Below, one piece after another: positions 37,788-41,510 of a DNA stretch of 41,510 nucleotides; positions within the stretch are counted from its first letter, which is position 1; each line of letters starts with the position of its first letter. The notes under the pieces were generated by a model. The model had not been told where the DNA came from and did no database searches. It was given only the letters and a program-made list of their open reading frames with translations. The stretch comes from Hahellaceae bacterium (lineage in GTDB: Bacteria > Pseudomonadota > Gammaproteobacteria > Pseudomonadales > Oleiphilaceae), in assembly GCA_016716085.1 (NCBI GenBank), contig JADJWY010000007.1, positions 1-41,510 of the forward strand, written 5' to 3'. Both the position numbers and the translations under genes were made by a program.

Positions 37788-39116
37788 TTAACGCCGGTTC
37801 TCCCTGGTGTCAGGCGGCTTTTCGCCCGATCTCCTGGTTCCCGGGATTTTGCCAATCCGGCGGCCTGAATTTTTGCATTTACTGTCCCAGAAGTCGCGTA
37901 CCCTGACATGCCTTAATATGACCACAGTCCTTTCCGAATTTGTCCCGCTGTCCGGGTGTACCTTTGCGCCAAGGGGAGTGTCGGCACAAGGCATCGACGG
38001 TGTCGCTTTCCAATACAGCTGAGCAATTGCAACAGGCCATAACCGACCAGGGTGATATGTACCCAGCGATGCAGCGTCTGACGGGTTTGCTGCCAGGCTT
38101 CCTTTAAGCCCCAGGCCAGTTTCAACTGGTTGAACATCGATTCGATCGGCCAGCGCAGGCCGTAGCTTTCAATCACTTCCTCAGGGGATAAATCGGTGTC
38201 GGTACTGAGCAGCAGGCAGGTTGATTTCCAGCGACCGCTATCACTTTGAAACTCGCACCAAACGGCTCGCACCCAACGCCCTTTCAGAAAGCGGGCCTTC
38301 ACCCTTTTGCTCCGATAGCGTACCACCTGATCCTTGCCGTGGAGCTTCCAGCGTTTTGGTGATCCGCTTCAGATGAGCAATGCGTTTGGGCGTATATTGT
38401 CTTCCATAGTTGGCGGGACGACCTCGCTGCCCCGGCTTGCGTGGCAAGGGCGCATCATACAAACGGGTATCGATTCTGGCCTGCCCGATCACCTCAAATC
38501 CGCGCCGTTCCATCGACTCGATAAAACCGCACGCATATACCAGCTATCCACCAGCACCCGGACCTTGATACCGCTGAATAGCCGGTAAACGCTGCGCACC
38601 AGTGTGTTCGCAGCGACCAGTTTGCCGGTGTTACCGGCACTGGGAATCAGGCGTGACAAGAGCGGCAACGCCACCGGGTCACAATTGAGACGCCTGACGA
38701 TCATGGCCGGACTCACCCAGCATTGGCCGCGTACATACGTCGCCAGATTGGGCTTGTTGCCATGCTGATGATGAATCTGACTACCCGGTGCCTTGCACGA
38801 GGATCGCAAGGTTAAGGTGTCATCGATCACCAGATACACAGCCGACGGCTTCAAGGTCAGAAGAACAGGTCTGACGAGTTGTCCGGCCAGTGCCAGCCAG
38901 GACCATTGCCCTGTTGTAACCACTTGTAATAACTCGTCCGGTGGTTACGCATGTCGATCATCAGGTAGGCGTCCGTCACAAAGCCGGTCGGCGTCAACAT
39001 GGCGCCGACAAAAGCTCCACAAACGTCCCGACGGATCGTAGGGGTAGCGCCTGACTTAAAAATGTTATCCAATAGAACAGTTCGCAGGGGATAGTGCGAT
39101 ATCCTCTTGTGATCAT
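37788..39116 (-). CDS. IS4/IS701-like DDE transposase (frameshifted)
   Basis: About 440 codons from MITRGYRTIPCELFYWITF (39116), through MLTPTGFVTDAYLMIDMRNHRTSYYKWLQQG, QLVRPVLLTLKPSAVYLVIDDTLTLRSS (first Asp), QIHHQHGNKPNLATYVRGQCWVS, VRVLVDSWYMR (second Asp), GQRGRPANYGRQYTPKRIAHLK, RYRSKRVKARFLKGRWVRAVWCEFQ and YGLRWPIESMFNQLKLAWGLKEAWQQTR (Glu), to ERTVVILRHVRVRDFWDSK at the end. Five frame breaks. The family assignment is by general likeness (DDE_5/IS701 or IS4 group); I could not find the terminal repeats with confidence. It meets the end of the binding-protein gene near 37762. Confidence 0.78.
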
Positions 39117-39117
39117 T

Positions 39118-39163
39118 GCGGCCTCCAGAATAGAAATCGAATCAACTTCTTTCTGAAGGCCGC
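39118..39163 (-). promoter_or_regulatory. Foldback covering the transposase ribosome binding site
   Basis: GCGGCCTTCAGAA and TTCTGGAGGCCGC (minus-strand reading) pair over 13 positions, with one G-U at the single mismatch, around a roughly 20-base loop. The downstream arm contains the GGAGG ribosome binding site and ends one base before the ATG at 39116. In read-through transcripts the hairpin would hide the site, as known for several IS elements. It may also be near the element's end. Confidence 0.7.
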
Positions 39164-39376
39164 ACCTTATATCAACCTTAAAAACCAATGCCTAAAGGTG
39201 CGACAACGATTTATAATGCCGCAATATCAACAATTACCAATCAAATTTACTCCTTTTTGAGGGGGGGAAACTACAAGCTCGAGTTGATGATAATCCCTTA
39301 AAAGGTTTTAAACCTGATTGCCCAGTGATTTGGTCTGAATAGTAACGACTCGCTTGTTGCGAGGATAGCCCTCTAT

Positions 39377-40533
39377 TTGCAAATGGGTCAGAAAACCCTG
39401 AGGACTCAAACGCTGAATCTGTTCCGATGCACGTATAACGAATCGCCCACTCTTTTTTTGAGAACACACACTGCGCCGCCTGCGATCGACTCGGTAGGTT
39501 TTGATCCGGGTTCGCTTAAAATGAACGCCATTCAAACCAGACCCTACTTGAAGGGATTTGGCGTGATGGGGCGGGTGCGCCTTTTCGAAATGTGTCAATT
39601 TAGCAACAACATAATGTGTGCAATTGGATGAAATCGCGCTGCGCAATTCATTCAGAAGGATCAATGGATCTATCGCCGCCATTTTGCTGGCATGCCGCTG
39701 TAACCTGGTGATACCAGACCTCTCAAACAACTTGAACCAGATTCTTTGGGGGCGTATAGAAGTTGCCAAACGGCGCTGTCTGTATACGTTAAGGCGCTGA
39801 ATTTACCATTTTTAGACTGTCCCCATTTACCTGCAGACACGGCAACGCTTCGATTTAAATTCTTGAATGATAAAACGCCTGACAGTCATTTTTCGTCGGC
39901 CAATTGCGGAGTCCCCCCGTGATCCGGGCCACTTAAGCGGTACAGCGACCATAAATCTTGCCGGGGCAGATAGTGTCGCCAGAACGCATACCCAATCAAA
40001 TGGATGAGAATTACCGAACTTTGTTAGGTCATTTCCGACATGAGACTGGACACTACTATTGGAGTGTCTTTGATCGTCTCGATCCGGGTTTTGCCAGCAG
40101 ATGTCAGGAATTTGTTTTAGTGATGAACGACTGGATTATACCTGCGCTGACGCTACTCGCAACGGGGCGGTAAATTGGCGGGAAACATTTGTTCCCCATA
40201 CGCCAGTCACTCACCCCAGCGAAGATTGGAGCCGAATGTTGGTCGCATTACCTTCATATGTCGATACCTGGAAACGCATTCGAGTTTCAGCGCATTTGCT
40301 GCGCGGGTTTGAATCTGCAGACAACCTTACTACGGAAAGATATTCCCGTTTCCCATCGTGTTTCTTTTGATGCCCTCATGACGCGCTGGATGGATATGAC
40401 GGTCTATTTAAATGGCCTCAATCAGAGCATGGGAGATACCGGACCCTACCCTTTTGTATTAACCGTTTCAGTACAAGCTAAAATACATTGCATCCACGAA
40501 GAAATTGATCGGGCAATCGATTTACTGCTGTGA
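39377..40533 (+). CDS. Putative zinc-binding metallopeptidase with zinc ribbon (frameshifted)
   Basis: Pieces in order across three frames: LNLFRCTYNESPTLFFENTHCAACDRL, the N-terminal zinc ribbon, VGFDPGSLKMNA, CVNLATxxVCNWM (second Cys set), ACRCNLVIPDLSNNLNQILWGRIEVAKRRCLYTL, TINLAGADSVA, NYRTLLGHFRHETGHYYWSVF with an HExGH-like metal site, a DERLDYT segment, NWRETFV, ECWSHYLHM, and a hydrophobic helical C-terminus to 40533. This layout matches the putative zinc-ribbon and zinc-binding metallopeptidase family (DUF2248-like). Six or more frame breaks. The start at 39377 (MQMGQKTLRT) is provisional. Function unknown. Confidence 0.75.
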
Positions 40534-41510
40534 GGCGTCGTGATTGACGAGGAGTGATCTCACTCAGAGTCTTCAGTGTGGCGAGGTCCACCGGTTTTAG
40601 CAGTGCTCGATCAATATCGGTGTCGACTGCAAAATTCACGAAACAAACTCTCACCCGAGCGCTATGATAGAAGTGCCTTGGGAAGGCGCGCTCTCAAACG
40701 GGGCGCCAGCTCCACGCCAGTGATGTCCGGTAGATTCTTGTCCAATAGCACCAGGGAGGGCATTGAGGGTCACCTGCTCTAACGCCGAGCGACCGTTTGC
40801 TGCGACGGTTACCGTCCAGCCAGGGGCATTCAAGCAAGCTGGATGTGGCCTCAGCCTGGTTCTCTATTTATCTTCAACTAATAGAATTTGGGGTGGATAA
40901 TCCAGGTGCCCTCGGAGCCTCGGTACTGCTGAAGTTCAGGAAGGATCGAATACTCTGTAGTAAAGCGATTTTTAACCGGCCGGCTCAGAAATGCTGCAGC
41001 CGCTTTGCGATGATAATTTCGCGCTCCTTTCATAGCGCCTGCTGTCGGGGCAATGATTGGAATTTCAAGGAAGCCCATGCATGCCCGGATTTTCTGTATC
41101 GACTCAGTCCATTCGCGGCAGGCATCTGCATATCCATCAGAATCAAGTCGATAGGGATCCCCTCGCCGAAGCCGATGTAACCCGGTCGATATGGCCTGGC
41201 GACCATTTTCCGCTTCAATCACAGTTAATCCTGTTGGCTCAAGCCAGATTCGGAGAAGGTTACGCAAATCGCTGTTGTCGCTACCACAATCGGCACGATT
41301 CCAGTGTGAGCGTCGGTAGCGCAGATGCTTTGGGCACCACAAGAAACAATTCGGGGCTCAGCGGCTGACAGCTTACTCTTGTTTTCGATACCCGCATCGA
41401 TCGTCAGCCGAAATGTACTCCCGATGCCGAGCTGGCTGCTAACCGAAATATCTCCACCGAGTCGTTGAGCCAGTTGTCTGACGGCTGATATTCAGGCCTA
41501 ATCCAGTTCC
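40478..41510 (-). CDS. Hybrid sensor histidine kinase, 3' end with two receiver domains (partial, frameshifted)
   Basis: The minus strand enters at the end of a HATPase domain: GTGLGLNIS (G2 box), then QLAQRLGGDISVSSQLGIGSTFRLTI. The first receiver is VEDNSDLRNLLRIWLEPTGLTVIEAENGRQAI, then PIDLILMDMQMPAANGL (phospho-acceptor Asp), IPIIALTAGAMKGAR (after frame change) and FLSRPVKN in place of the conserved Lys-Pro. The second is ILLVEDN (after frame correction), LECPGWTVTVAANGRSALEQV, a DKNLPDITGVEL-like acceptor segment and LLKPVDLATL. Many frame breaks; start outside the window. It ends convergent to, and about 55 bases inside, the metallopeptidase gene. Confidence 0.8.

Noticed and set aside
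39308..39769. A 153-codon minus-strand frame
   Set aside because: It lies opposite the metallopeptidase pieces, which show a recognised motif order on the plus strand. The minus-strand frame shows no known motif, so I treat it as a shadow.

Overview
The window reads as a gammaproteobacterial chromosome segment. The left half has the conserved gene order of Pseudomonas/Marinobacter-type genomes. Read along the minus strand it runs leuC-leuD-leuB-asd-fimV-truA-trpF-trpB-trpA-accD-folC-SPOR protein-cvpA-purF-metZ, followed by ftsK, which leaves the window at base 1. A divergent LysR regulator and a UbiA-family prenyltransferase lie on the plus strand beside leuC. I cannot name the genus from sequence alone.

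Region by region: (1) 1-18972 holds the minus-strand housekeeping block for leucine, tryptophan, lysine/threonine (asd), methionine, purine, folate and fatty acid precursors, a cell-pole/type IV pilus factor (fimV) and the division translocase FtsK. (2) 19059-20992 holds a LysR gene, a candidate operator and a prenyltransferase. (3) 21045-31417 is a mobile-element pile-up: an IS1380 element inside a parE-like toxin gene, an orphan Rhs tip with a small downstream gene, a 3'-truncated IS21 element, two abutting IS5-family copies (one internally deleted), and a complete IS66 element that splits a DUF883 (ElaB/YqjD-like) gene. (4) 27437-36685 is a stress/envelope set around and beyond the IS66: DUF1328, DUF883, a small membrane protein, an AI-2E family permease, CsbD, a two-receiver diguanylate cyclase and a BON-MscS channel. 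(5) 36786-41510 holds an ABC-type periplasmic binding protein that ends at an IS4/IS701-like element, a putative zinc metallopeptidase, and the 3' end of a hybrid histidine kinase.

A dominant property is the very high number of reading-frame breaks in genes that should be intact, including essential ones (ftsK, accD, folC, asd). Families are recognisable across two or three frames with little missing sequence. Where two near-identical copies or a tightly conserved motif allow comparison, the difference is one base in a homopolymer. I therefore read most breaks as consensus indel errors, not gene decay, and give full-length coordinates for these genes with the breaks noted. Clear exceptions are the insertions with target-site duplications (IS1380 and IS66), the 198-bp deletion in one IS5 copy, and the purF-metZ junction, where a few hundred bases seem to be missing.

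I found no CRISPR array, rRNA or tRNA, and no clear defence or biosynthetic system. The most informative signals are the two IS insertions whose host genes can be rebuilt exactly, the tandem IS5 pair, the foldback that covers the ribosome binding site of the IS4/IS701-like transposase, and the stress/c-di-GMP/mechanosensitive gene set.
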